Positions 27,279-36,056 of a stretch of DNA of 64,000 nucleotides are shown here, in pieces. Origin of the DNA: an uncultured Lachnospiraceae bacterium (GTDB lineage Bacteria; Bacillota; Clostridia; Lachnospirales; Lachnospiraceae). Location: NCBI GenBank assembly GCA_958402795.1, contig CATXUX010000019.1:4224-68223 (forward strand), given 5' to 3'. The position numbers and the translations under genes are program-made. The first letter of the stretch is position 1; each line of letters opens with the position of its first letter. The notes beneath the pieces were generated by a model. It worked only from the letters and a program-made list of their open reading frames with translations. It did no database searches and was not told where the DNA came from.

Positions 27279-28004
27279 ATGAAACACAGAAATACCGTAG
27301 AGTTTGAGGTGACCGGAGATTATGCGCTGTTTTCTGATCCGATAACCAGAGTCGGGGGAGAAAAGTTCAGCTATCAGGTGCCAACCTATGAAGCCTTAAA
27401 GGGAATTCTTCAAAGCTGTTACTGGAAACCCACGTTTATCTGGATCATAGATGAGGTTCGCGTTATGAATCCGATCCAGACAGAGACAAAGGGAATCCGT
27501 CCGATTAAATATTACAATGATAAGAATGACCTTTCTTATTATACATATTTAAAGGACTGCAGGTATCAGGTGCGGGCACATTTCATCTGGAATGAAAACA
27601 GGCCGGAGTTGGAAGCTGACAGAAACGAAAATAAGCATCATAATATTGCGAAAAGAATGATTGAACGAGGCGGCCGGCGAGATATTTTTCTTGGAACACG
27701 GGAATGTCAGGGATATGTAACGCCATGCGTGTTCGGAGAGGGGAAAGGCGCTTATGATGATATCGAAGAGTTGAGTTTTGGCATGATGTATCATGGAATT
27801 ACTTATGCAGATGAATCCTATTCTGAGGAGACGAAGGGAAAACTAAGTGTGAGGCTGTGGCAGGCAACGATGAGAAGGGGAATTATCGCATTTCCTCCTC
27901 CGTGGGAATGTATTCACAGTGTAAGACGGGAAATGAATGTAAAGCCATTTGGCCACGAAATGAATAACTTTTCGGAGATTACAGAGAAAGAGGTGATGGA
28001 GTAG
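27279..28004 (+). CDS. cas5c: Type I-C Cas5 (crRNA-processing endoribonuclease)
   Basis: Protein of 241 residues of the Cas5d/Cas5c family; in type I-C systems this subunit, rather than Cas6, cleaves the pre-crRNA and stays on the 5' handle. The family N-terminus VEFEVTGDYALFSDPITRVGGEKFSYQVPTYEALKGIL is clear, and KHHNIAKRM near residue 115 fits the catalytic Lys-His pair described for the B. halodurans enzyme. ATAGGAGGAG precedes the ATG. Its stop is directly followed by the cas8c start. Confidence 0.93.
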   Translation: MKHRNTVEFEVTGDYALFSDPITRVGGEKFSYQVPTYEALKGILQSCYWKPTFIWIIDEVRVMNPIQTETKGIRPIKYYNDKNDLSYYTYLKDCRYQVRAHFIWNENRPELEADRNENKHHNIAKRMIERGGRRDIFLGTRECQGYVTPCVFGEGKGAYDDIEELSFGMMYHGITYADESYSEETKGKLSVRLWQATMRRGIIAFPPPWECIHSVRREMNVKPFGHEMNNFSEITEKEVME

Positions 28005-29870
28005 ATGTCCTGGATGAGTCAGTTATATCAAACATACGAAAAGAATATAGGCAAAAACCAGCAGGACCACATCACACTGACACCGCTTGCACATATGGAG
28101 GCAAATGCGCAGATTGAAGTGATATTGGATGAGGATGGAACTTTTTGCGGGGCGCAGAAAGTTGATAAAGCGGATGCAGTTACATTAATCCCGGTTACAG
28201 AAGCATCCGCCGGAAGAAGTTCCGGAATCGCACCACATATGTTGTGCGACACATTGTCCTATATAGCAGGGGATTTCAAAAATTATTGTCAGAACGAGAA
28301 ATCAGCAAAGAATGCGGAAGAAAAATTTCAACGCTATATCATGCAATTGAATGCATGGCATGAATCTTCATATACGCATCCGAAAGTAGAAGCTGTTTAT
28401 CAATATCTCAGCAGACAGGGACTTATTTCTGATTTGATAAAAGCAGGGATTGTAACTTTGACGGAGGAAGGAGTCTTTGATAAGAAGAAGATCGGCGGGC
28501 AGGCATACGAAAAAAGTCTTGTGAGATTTCGGATATTAAGCATGGAAGAGGATCGGGAAGAAGGTACATGGGAAGATCCCACGCTTATTGACGCATATAC
28601 AGATTATTTTTTATCAGAACAAAATGGAAAAGAGGACATATGTTATCTGACAGGAAAAATGCAGCCAAGGACAGAAAATCATCCGAAAGGAATTATTGCG
28701 TCAAATTACGGGGCAAAGCTTGTTTCTGCAAATGATAATCAAGGATATACTTATAGAGGCAGATTCCAGAATTCTGAGCAGGCTTATGCACTCAGTTACG
28801 AAGCTTCCCAGAAGGTCCACAGCGCTTTAACATGGCTTGCAAAAAAGCAAGGAGTATATGTGGGGACGAAAGAGAAAAGAACCTTTATCTGCTGGAATCC
28901 GCAGGGGAGAAAGACACCGAATATCCTTGATCCGCTCGGTCTGATCGAAGAGGGAGGTGGAGATTCCGATATTCCATACCGGAAGAAACTGTTAAAGACA
29001 CTCCAGGGGTATCGGGCTCAGTTTGACGACACAGATGATGTGATTGTTATGGGTTTGGATGCAGCCACAACCGGGAGGCTTTCGATTACCTATTATAATG
29101 AACTTTTAGCATCTGATTTTCTGGAACGGATTCGATATTGGGGCGAAACTTGTAATTGGTATTTTCTGAAGTTTACAGAACAGAAAATTCCTTATTACAG
29201 AATAGAAACGCCGACCTTTCGCAGGATTGCAGAGTGTGCATTTGGACGCGAGAAGGGAAATTTTATAGAGGCAAATGATAAAGTTTTAAAGGAGCAGGTA
29301 CAGAGATTGGTAAAATGTATGCTGGAACAGCAGCCGGTGCCCAAAGATATCATCTATGCTTTAACAGTTCAGGCATCTACCCCGTTGGCTTATTCCAGAG
29401 GAAACCGGGAACGTGTGCTGTCAACAGCATGTGCGGTAATTGCAAAATATTATCAGGATAAAGGAATATGGGTGAAAGGAGAAACTGATGAAATGAAACT
29501 GGATTTGGAAAATCGTGACAGAAGTTATCTGTTCGGGAGATTGCTTGCAGTTTTGGAAAAAGTGGAGCGTGCAACTTATGACAGAGGAGAAAGCAGGGAA
29601 CCGAATGCGATCCGCCTGCAGTCCGCGTATGTAAATCATCCATTTAAGACATGGATGATTCTGGATAATGCATTAATACCTTACTATCAGAAATTAAAGC
29701 CTGGTTCCAGGGAATATTACAAAAATTTGATTGGCGAGATTACAGGACTGCTTGAGGAGCAGAATCCGGCTGTTCTGAATCAAGGATTAAAGGAAACGTA
29801 TTTGTTGGGATACTATTTACAGCGTGCAGAATTAAACAAAAAGAAGGACGACAAGAAGGAGGAAATGTAA
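28005..29870 (+). CDS. cas8c: Type I-C Cascade large subunit Cas8c (Csd1)
   Basis: Large subunit of 621 residues that recognises the PAM and helps DNA melting. Length and position between cas5 and cas7 match Csd1/Cas8c. Typical segments are CYLTGKMQPRTENHPKGI, GAKLVSANDNQGYTYRGRF and ALSYEASQKVHSALTWLAKKQG in the middle. A short Cas11-like small subunit may be translated from inside the 3' half, as known for some I-C systems; I did not identify its start. The ATG directly follows the cas5c stop. Confidence 0.93.
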   Translation: MSWMSQLYQTYEKNIGKNQQDHITLTPLAHMEANAQIEVILDEDGTFCGAQKVDKADAVTLIPVTEASAGRSSGIAPHMLCDTLSYIAGDFKNYCQNEKSAKNAEEKFQRYIMQLNAWHESSYTHPKVEAVYQYLSRQGLISDLIKAGIVTLTEEGVFDKKKIGGQAYEKSLVRFRILSMEEDREEGTWEDPTLIDAYTDYFLSEQNGKEDICYLTGKMQPRTENHPKGIIASNYGAKLVSANDNQGYTYRGRFQNSEQAYALSYEASQKVHSALTWLAKKQGVYVGTKEKRTFICWNPQGRKTPNILDPLGLIEEGGGDSDIPYRKKLLKTLQGYRAQFDDTDDVIVMGLDAATTGRLSITYYNELLASDFLERIRYWGETCNWYFLKFTEQKIPYYRIETPTFRRIAECAFGREKGNFIEANDKVLKEQVQRLVKCMLEQQPVPKDIIYALTVQASTPLAYSRGNRERVLSTACAVIAKYYQDKGIWVKGETDEMKLDLENRDRSYLFGRLLAVLEKVERATYDRGESREPNAIRLQSAYVNHPFKTWMILDNALIPYYQKLKPGSREYYKNLIGEITGLLEEQNPAVLNQGLKETYLLGYYLQRAELNKKKDDKKEEM

Positions 29871-29871
29871 A

Positions 29872-30717
29872 ATGAGCAGCTTGCAGAATAAAATTGATTT
29901 TGTGGTATTGGTTAAGGTGACAAATGCAAATCCGAACGGAGATCCATTAAATGGAAACCGCCCGAGAACGACATATGCAGGAAACGGGGAAATTTCGGAT
30001 GTATGTATTAAGAGAAAAATTCGTAATCGTCTGCAGGATATGGGAGAGAACATTTTTGTTCAGTCTGCGGAGAGAAGTGAGGACGGATTTTCTTCACTCA
30101 GTGAGCGGGCAGCTAAAACCATTACGTCTTATAGCAGTAGCGATGAATATGCAAAACAGGCATGTGAAACATGGATTGACGTAAGAACATTCGGACAGGT
30201 ATTTGCATTTAAAACGGACAAAAAAGATGGCATTTCTGTCGGAGTCAGAGGACCGGTTTCCATTCATCAGGCAGTGAGCTGTTCGCCAATCGATATTAAC
30301 AGTATGCAGATTACGAAAAGTGTAAATAGCGAACCGGCAGAGAAGAAAAGTTCAGATACGATGGGAACAAAGCATCTGGTAGAATTCGGCCTTTATAAGG
30401 TGAAAGGTTCCATCAATGTACAGCTTGCAGAGAAAACAGGATTTTCAGAAGAAGATGCAGAAAAAATAAAGGAAGCGCTTCGAACGCTTTTTGTCAATGA
30501 TGCATCAGCAGCCAGACCGGATGGAAGCATGGAAGTTGTAAAGGTTTACTGGTGGAAACATAACAATAAGATTGGTCAGTATTCCGCGGCAAAGGTGCAT
30601 GATTCTGTTAAAATCTCTTTAAAAGAGGGGATTATGATACCGTCATCTGTAGAGGACTATAACATTACATTAGAAACGCTGCCCGGCTTAGAACCTGAAA
30701 TTATTGAGGGAATGTAA
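29872..30717 (+). CDS. cas7c: Type I-C Cascade backbone subunit Cas7 (Csd2)
   Basis: Backbone protein of 281 residues that polymerises along the crRNA. The conserved start KIDFVVLVKVTNANPNGDPLNGNRPRT is diagnostic of Csd2/Csh2-type Cas7, followed by DVCIKRKIRNRLQD and GVRGPVSIHQAVS. AAGGAGG is immediately upstream, within the end of cas8c. No truncation is seen. Confidence 0.95.
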   Translation: MSSLQNKIDFVVLVKVTNANPNGDPLNGNRPRTTYAGNGEISDVCIKRKIRNRLQDMGENIFVQSAERSEDGFSSLSERAAKTITSYSSSDEYAKQACETWIDVRTFGQVFAFKTDKKDGISVGVRGPVSIHQAVSCSPIDINSMQITKSVNSEPAEKKSSDTMGTKHLVEFGLYKVKGSINVQLAEKTGFSEEDAEKIKEALRTLFVNDASAARPDGSMEVVKVYWWKHNNKIGQYSAAKVHDSVKISLKEGIMIPSSVEDYNITLETLPGLEPEIIEGM

Positions 30718-30720
30718 GAC

Positions 30721-31377
30721 ATGTATGAAGAAGACGATTATCTTATGCTTTCCGGACTTCAACATTTTGCCTATTGTCGGAGGCAATGGGCATTGATACA
30801 TATTGAGCAGCAGTGGGCAGAAAATGAAAGAACGATTGACGGGCAATTGTTTCACAAAAAAGCGCATGATGCCGGCTTTACAGAGAAGCGCGGGGACATG
30901 CTCATCACCCGGGGACTGCATATAAAATCTGCAGAACTTGGGGTATCAGGAATCTGCGATGTAGTGGAATTTCACAGATCGGAGCAGGGGATTACATTGT
31001 TTTCTTTTGAAGGACGATGGCAGCCATATCCAGTGGAATATAAAAAAGGGGAGCCGAAGGAAAACAATGCAGATGAACTTCAACTTTGTGCTCAGGCAAT
31101 GTGCCTGGAGGAAATGCTTTTATGTGATATTCCGGAAGGAAGCCTCTTTTACGGACAAAATCGAAGAAGAACTCATGTGGAATTTACGAAGGAACTGCGG
31201 GAGCAGGTAAAAAGCATGCTGACAGAAATGCATGACTTGTGGGAAAAGGGATATACACCGAAGGTAAAACCAAAGAAGGACTGCAATGCCTGCTCCTTAA
31301 AGGAAATTTGTGTTCCCAGGTTATCCAGATCAAAGTTGGTATCGTCCTATATAGAGGCGAGTTTGACGGAGAAATGA
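30721..31377 (+). CDS. cas4: CRISPR-associated exonuclease Cas4
   Basis: Iron-sulphur PD-(D/E)XK exonuclease of 218 residues that trims prespacers and checks the PAM before Cas1-Cas2 integration. It shows an N-terminal Cys in LQHFAYCRRQWAL, FEGRWQPYPVEYKKG (nuclease Glu-x-Lys) and a C-terminal CNACSLKEIC cluster. The usual four Cys ligands are thus present. It sits 3 bp after cas7 and just before cas1, the normal adaptation module order. Confidence 0.93.
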   Translation: MYEEDDYLMLSGLQHFAYCRRQWALIHIEQQWAENERTIDGQLFHKKAHDAGFTEKRGDMLITRGLHIKSAELGVSGICDVVEFHRSEQGITLFSFEGRWQPYPVEYKKGEPKENNADELQLCAQAMCLEEMLLCDIPEGSLFYGQNRRRTHVEFTKELREQVKSMLTEMHDLWEKGYTPKVKPKKDCNACSLKEICVPRLSRSKLVSSYIEASLTEK

Positions 31378-31378
31378 T

Positions 31379-32410
31379 ATGCGAAAATTACTGAATACTC
31401 TTTTTATAACAAGTGAACAGGCGTATTTATCTTTAGATGGTGAAACTGTTTGCGTAGAAATTCAAAAGAAGAAAGTCGGACAATTCCCACTGCATATTTT
31501 AGAGAGCATTATTTCTTTTTCCTATAATGGAGCGACGCCGGCACTTATGGGTGCCTGTGCGAAGCGGGGAATCAATCTTGCCTTTTTCAACCCGTTTGGG
31601 AAATTTCTTTGTCGTGTCACTGGGGAAAGCAGAGGAAATGTGCTGCTTCGGAAGGAACAGTATCGGATTTCGGACGATGAAACATCCAGTTGTCTGATTG
31701 CGAGAAATTTTATTCTCGGAAAAGTTTTTAATTGTCGATGGTTAATAGACAGAACTTTGCGAGATCATGAATTACGTGTCGATGCAGAACACTGCAGAAA
31801 AGCGATACATTTTCTGACAGATACGATGGAAAAAATAAAATCAGAATCAAATTTGGATACGTTGCGTGGCATGGAAGGAGAAGCTGCTTCCGTTTATTTT
31901 GGAATTTTTGATGAACTTATATTGAACCAAAAGGAAGATTTTTATTTCCATGGCAGAAATAAGAGACCGCCACAGGATTTTATGAATGCAATGCTTTCTT
32001 TTGGATATACATTGTTGGCAAATGATTGTGCAGGTGCGTTGGAGGGAAGCGGACTTGATTCATATGTTGGTTTTATGCACCGGGATCGTCCGGGAAGGAA
32101 GTCGCTGGCACTTGACCTGATGGAAGAACTTCGCCCGGTGTTAGTAGATCGATTTGCTCTTACCCTTGTCAATAACCGCCGGATTCGCAAAGAACATTTT
32201 ACCATGACGGAGAGTGGTGCAGTGGAGTTTACAGAGGAAGGTAGAAAAAAGTTTCTGATTGCCTGGCAGGAGCGAAAAAAGGAAACGATCACTCATCCGT
32301 ATCTGGGTGAAAAGATATACTGGGGATTGGTTCCTCATATACAAGCTTTACTGCTTGCCAGATGTCTTCGGGAAGATATTGACGGATATCCTCCGTTTCT
32401 GTGGAAGTGA
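31379..32410 (+). CDS. cas1: CRISPR integrase Cas1 (type I-C)
   Basis: Spacer integrase of 343 residues. N-terminal beta domain starts RKLLNTLFITSEQAYLSLDGETV. The catalytic domain contains LRGMEGEAASVYFGIFDEL (Glu), GFMHRDRPGRKSLALDLMEELRPVLVDRF (His and Asp), all expected metal ligands. The ATG lies one base after the cas4 stop, so translation is coupled. Confidence 0.95.
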   Translation: MRKLLNTLFITSEQAYLSLDGETVCVEIQKKKVGQFPLHILESIISFSYNGATPALMGACAKRGINLAFFNPFGKFLCRVTGESRGNVLLRKEQYRISDDETSSCLIARNFILGKVFNCRWLIDRTLRDHELRVDAEHCRKAIHFLTDTMEKIKSESNLDTLRGMEGEAASVYFGIFDELILNQKEDFYFHGRNKRPPQDFMNAMLSFGYTLLANDCAGALEGSGLDSYVGFMHRDRPGRKSLALDLMEELRPVLVDRFALTLVNNRRIRKEHFTMTESGAVEFTEEGRKKFLIAWQERKKETITHPYLGEKIYWGLVPHIQALLLARCLREDIDGYPPFLWK

Positions 32411-32630
32411 TTTTTTTAGATATGGTAAGTGGCGAGGTATGTATAGAGTAAAATGCTAATTTTCCATAATAATTCAGATGGGGTTATGTACTTGTTATTC
32501 TGATTGCAAGAAAACGTATTTGCTATAGGTAAAAACTATAATGACGGACGATTTCGCATGGCTTTTTGCTTGTGGCAGTGGAAGTAACCGAACTGGTGTA
32601 ATTTACGGGCTTTTATACGGAGGTAATAGT

Positions 32631-32921
32631 ATGCTTGTACTTATTACATATGATGTAAATACAGAAGATGCAAAGGGAAGGGGAAGACTTCGTAAAGTAG
32701 CGAAACAATGTGTCAACCATGGGCAGCGTGTGCAGAATTCGGTATTCGAATGTATCTTAGATCCCGGTCAGTGTAAGCTGTTAAAAGCACAGCTTCTGGA
32801 TATTATTGACGTGGAGCGGGATAGTCTTCGTTTTTATTATTTAGGAAATAATTATGAGAATAAGATTGAACATTATGGAGCAAAGGAAACTTTTGCTCAG
32901 GAAGGGGTGATAATTTTGTAG
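32631..32921 (+). CDS. cas2: CRISPR-associated protein Cas2
   Basis: Adaptation subunit of 96 residues with a ferredoxin-like fold that bridges Cas1 dimers. MLVLITYDVNTEDAKGRGRLRKVAKQC and RVQNSVFECIL are typical of I-C Cas2. The ATG at 32631 follows GGAGGT at 32619-32624; the open frame extends upstream to 32541 but those codons lie before the ribosome site and are unlike Cas2. A 220-bp gap without a recognisable gene separates it from cas1, which is larger than usual. Confidence 0.95.
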   Translation: MLVLITYDVNTEDAKGRGRLRKVAKQCVNHGQRVQNSVFECILDPGQCKLLKAQLLDIIDVERDSLRFYYLGNNYENKIEHYGAKETFAQEGVIIL

Positions 32922-33100
32922 TGCGAGAAAGAAGCTCACATATCTTTCCAGAATCGTTCGCACCTACTAACATAAGAATTGGGATAAAAAGCAGGAGATT
33001 ATTATTGTATTTAAGTCAGAAATTTTTATATTAGTTTTTCTTTAATAAGTTGTTTTGTGCATTATGCCAATATTTGATGATAAATTTTGTGCATAATTGC
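32922..33100 (+). promoter_or_regulatory. CRISPR leader
   Basis: AT-rich 179-bp region between cas2 and the first repeat. Intact repeats start here and the degenerate repeat lies at the far end, so this is the leader side. It contains TTTTGTGCATTAT at 33053-33065 and TTTTGTGCATAAT at 33085-33097, a direct repeat with a 32-bp period equal to the CRISPR repeat length, ending 3 bp before the first repeat. No clear promoter was identified. Confidence 0.7.
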
Positions 33101-35166
33101 GTCGCTCCCCTTGTGGGAGCGTGGATTGAAATGTCAAGAACTGTTTGAGGCAGATCAGAGAACATCTCGCTCCCCTTGTGGGAGCGTGGATTGAAATGTC
33201 AAGAACTGTTTGAGGCAGATCAGAGAACATCTCGCTCCCCTTGTGGGAGCGTGGATTGAAATACATTCCGCATGACAACCTTCATGCCGTTCTGAACTCG
33301 CTCCCCTTGTGGGAGCGTGGATTGAAATCTCTTCACTTCTCATCTCTTCTTTTACTATTTTTCGCTCCCCTTGTGGGAGCGTGGATTGAAATTCAATCCG
33401 TCCATTTCACAGTACGGGCAATCTCTGTCGCTCCCCTTGTGGGAGCGTGGATTGAAATACATTCACACTTGCAACTATCGCCTTCTGAATTTGTCGCTCC
33501 CCTTGTGGGAGCGTGGATTGAAATATTTATCTCCTCCTTGTTTCCTAGCTTTACCTCAGTCGCTCCCCTTGTGGGAGCGTGGATTGAAATTTATAGGATT
33601 TTACTAATGCCATATAAACGGCGGTCGCTCCCCTTGTGGGAGCGTGGATTGAAATTATGTGCAAAGACCGTGGTATTAAAGTAAAACCGTCGCTCCCCTT
33701 GTGGGAGCGTGGATTGAAATTATCCTGCTCCTGCAAATGTCCATGTATCTCTGGTCGCTCCCCTTGTGGGAGCGTGGATTGAAATACCTATCTGTTTAGG
33801 GACTCTATAACTATAATCGTCGCTCCCCTTGTGGGAGCGTGGATTGAAATTTTCCACAATTGTTTTGTTCTTAAACCAATCATCGTCGCTCCCCTTGTGG
33901 GAGCGTGGATTGAAATCAGAAGGGTTTAACTGGTGATGTTGGAGCTATAAAGTCGCTCCCCTTGTGGGAGCGTGGATTGAAATCTCACTTTCTCCGTTAT
34001 CTGGCAACTCAATAATTGTCGCTCCCCTTGTGGGAGCGTGGATTGAAATAGTATAGTTTCCAAACGTCAGAAACGGCAACAAGGTCGCTCCCCTTGTGGG
34101 AGCGTGGATTGAAATACTTTCTGCCACCGCTACTGGAATAGTTGGGAAAGTCGCTCCCCTTGTGGGAGCGTGGATTGAAATAGAACCTTGTGTTAATTTA
34201 AAAAACGTACTTCCGTCGCTCCCCTTGTGGGAGCGTGGATTGAAATTTTTCCTTTCCTGTCAACTACTTTCTACTGGTATGTCGCTCCCCTTGTGGGAGC
34301 GTGGATTGAAATTGGAACTTTACGCTATCAATTGCTCTCTGCGTCTGTCGCTCCCCTTGTGGGAGCGTGGATTGAAATTCAACTTCCTTATTTGCCTTTG
34401 TTCCCAGACTTGTCGCTCCCCTTGTGGGAGCGTGGATTGAAATATCTTCTACGCTTTGCATTTCTTCTAGCCATTGGTCGCTCCCCTTGTGGGAGCGTGG
34501 ATTGAAATATTGTAATTTGCTAATCCAATCACAAAACCTATAGTCGCTCCCCTTGTGGGAGCGTGGATTGAAATATCACATGAACAGCGTCGGCATGAAT
34601 ACGCGCTTGTCGCTTCCCTTGTGGGAGCGTGGATTGAAATGAGGGTACGGGGTGGACAGTGGGAACATGCACGGTGTCGCTCCCCTTGTGGGAGCGTGGA
34701 TTGAAATCTACGATGCAGAGCAGAGGGAAAAGGAAATGACGGTCGCTCCCCTTGTGGGAGCGTGGATTGAAATGATCCATGAACTGATCCTCGTGCCGGT
34801 GGGAACGGGTCGCTCCCCTTGCGGGAGCGTGGATTGAAATAGTCTGTGCCGGATCGTTGTCCTGCTGAACCCGGTCGCTCCCCTTGTGGGAGCGTGGATT
34901 GAAATCTTCCAGTGGTGTCCAGAATGCGGAGCACCGCTTGTCGCTCCCCTTGTGGGAGCGTGGATTGAAATCAGTGTGCAACCGACAGTCATGAAGAACA
35001 GCGAGTCGCTCCCCTTGTGGGAGCGTGGATTGAAATAAAGTACATGAGCATAACCATACGATTGACTGCGTCGCTCCCCTTGTGGGAGCGTGGATTGAAA
35101 TGCGACCGTCCAGATCTACAACGAAGACACCGGAGTTGCTCCCCTTGCGGGAGCATGAATTTAATG
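33101..35166 (+). CRISPR. Type I-C CRISPR array, 32 repeats and 31 spacers
   Basis: The 32-nt repeat begins GTCGCTCCCC and ends GATTGAAAT; an internal GCTCCC/GGGAGC dyad forms the crRNA hairpin. Spacers are 32-35 nt. Repeats start at 33101, 33166, 33231, 33297, 33361, 33427, 33493 and onward to 35135. Spacers 1 and 2 (33133-33165 and 33198-33230) are identical. Repeats 2-4 begin with C and repeat 5 with T instead of G. Repeats 24 and 27 have single substitutions, and the last one (35135-35166) is degenerate over its second half. The crRNA strand is the plus strand, away from cas2. Open frames across the array are repeat artefacts. Confidence 0.98.
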
Positions 35167-35700
35167 GAAGATAATTATACAATAGTTAACTGCCATAAAA
35201 ATAAAATAGCTTATAAAAATAGTAGAATACTTGCATACCAGTTTTCAGACAATGTATTTTGGAACTTTAATAATCAAGTGGCTATTCATACAGATAAAAA
35301 AGCAACACAGAGTATGAATCAAATAAAGCCAATAGAATATTAGACGATATGAAAAAGGAGCCTGAAGAAAGAAGAAATGCGTTAGAGAATAATGCTTTTT
35401 GATGCAGAAGACAAGTGGGAAGGAGAAACTAACATTAAAACCAGTACAGAAATAGTGAATGCCAATGTAGGGACGACAAAAAAATCATGAATCATAATAT
35501 TGGTGCTGAGGCAATCTACTGCAGGAAGAAAGGAAATGGTATTACCGTATATTCTCAAAAGATTGGTTCGATGATCAAATAGTATTTTTAGGCGAGCAGA
35601 TTGAAGTAGTTATTTTACTACCCACATGTGAGATATAAATGTGGGTAATAAAGTGGTTGCAAAATCCATGGAGGGTACAATAATCATACAATAAAAGAGG
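35167..35700 (+). other. Intergenic region with decayed coding sequence
   Basis: No complete gene is supported. A 62-codon frame (35155-35343) opens inside the degenerate last CRISPR repeat, without a ribosome site. Further short frames follow, for instance 35392-35490 with DAEDKWEGETNIKTSTE; they look like remnants of a decayed gene. An inverted repeat TACCCACAT / ATGTGGGTA lies around 35619-35647 and may be a terminator. Confidence 0.4.
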
Positions 35701-35868
35701 ATATACTCAAGTGATTGCTTGAGGTGGTAAATTTCGTAGCGACCACACGCCGATGGTATTGACAGGGGAAACCCGAGAGATGCAGGAGAATGCTACGCCT
35801 GCCAAACAATCACTTGGATTAGCAATATATGCATTCACACCACCAGCCAGAAGACCGGTGGTATTTTT
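35701..35868 (+). ncRNA. Candidate standalone structured RNA (possibly 6S RNA)
   Basis: A roughly 165-nt segment with nested complementarity. CAAGTGATTG (35708-35717) pairs with CAATCACTTG (35807-35816), and CGTAGC (35735-35740) pairs with GCTACG (35792-35797), leaving an asymmetric internal loop. It ends in a terminator-like ACCACC/GGTGGT stem and ATTTTT (35839-35867). CTCAAG (35706-35711) can alternatively pair with CTTGAG (35718-35723). A separate consensus promoter follows for hisS, so this is not simply its leader. Size, long-rod shape and the hisS-aspS neighbourhood (B. subtilis 6S-1 lies by aspS) suggest 6S RNA, but its own promoter is weak and identity is unproven. Confidence 0.45.
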
Positions 35869-35905
35869 ATGCCCATATGCCTTTTCATTTTTGCTCATGA
35901 AAAAC

Positions 35906-35934
35906 TTGACATCTTTTACTATGGAAAATATAAT
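35906..35934 (+). promoter_or_regulatory. Consensus promoter for hisS-aspS
   Basis: TTGACA (35906-35911), 17-bp spacer, TATAAT (35929-35934): a perfect sigma-A match, about 120 bp before hisS. No T-box motif (GGGTGGNACCGCG) was found in the leader. Confidence 0.88.
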
Positions 35935-36056
35935 TGTATAAAACTCGTCAATAAGACATAGAAGTTCTCCTTTCCGTATAGGAAGGGGCGTTATGGCTAA
36001 ATCACGAGGAATGATAAGAGATGAGAATTGCGAAAGGAAGAAGGAGAGAAAGTCAT

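Noticed and set aside
32541..32630. N-terminal extension of Cas2
   Set aside because: The frame is open, but the extra codons precede the GGAGGT ribosome site and do not look like Cas2.
33241..35343. Several open reading frames in both directions across the CRISPR array
   Set aside because: They encode repeated APLVGAWIEI- or ISIHAPTRGAT-type peptides, the direct translation of the 32-nt repeat. They have no ribosome sites and are artefacts.
35017..35343. Small protein after the CRISPR array
   Set aside because: Its start lies within repeats; the last 62 codons are open, but no ribosome site or family was seen, so it was kept only as possible decayed sequence.
35870..36056. T-box leader upstream of hisS
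   Set aside because: The conserved GGGTGGNACCGCG T-box sequence is absent and a consensus promoter lies close to the gene; the upstream RNA ends at its own terminator.
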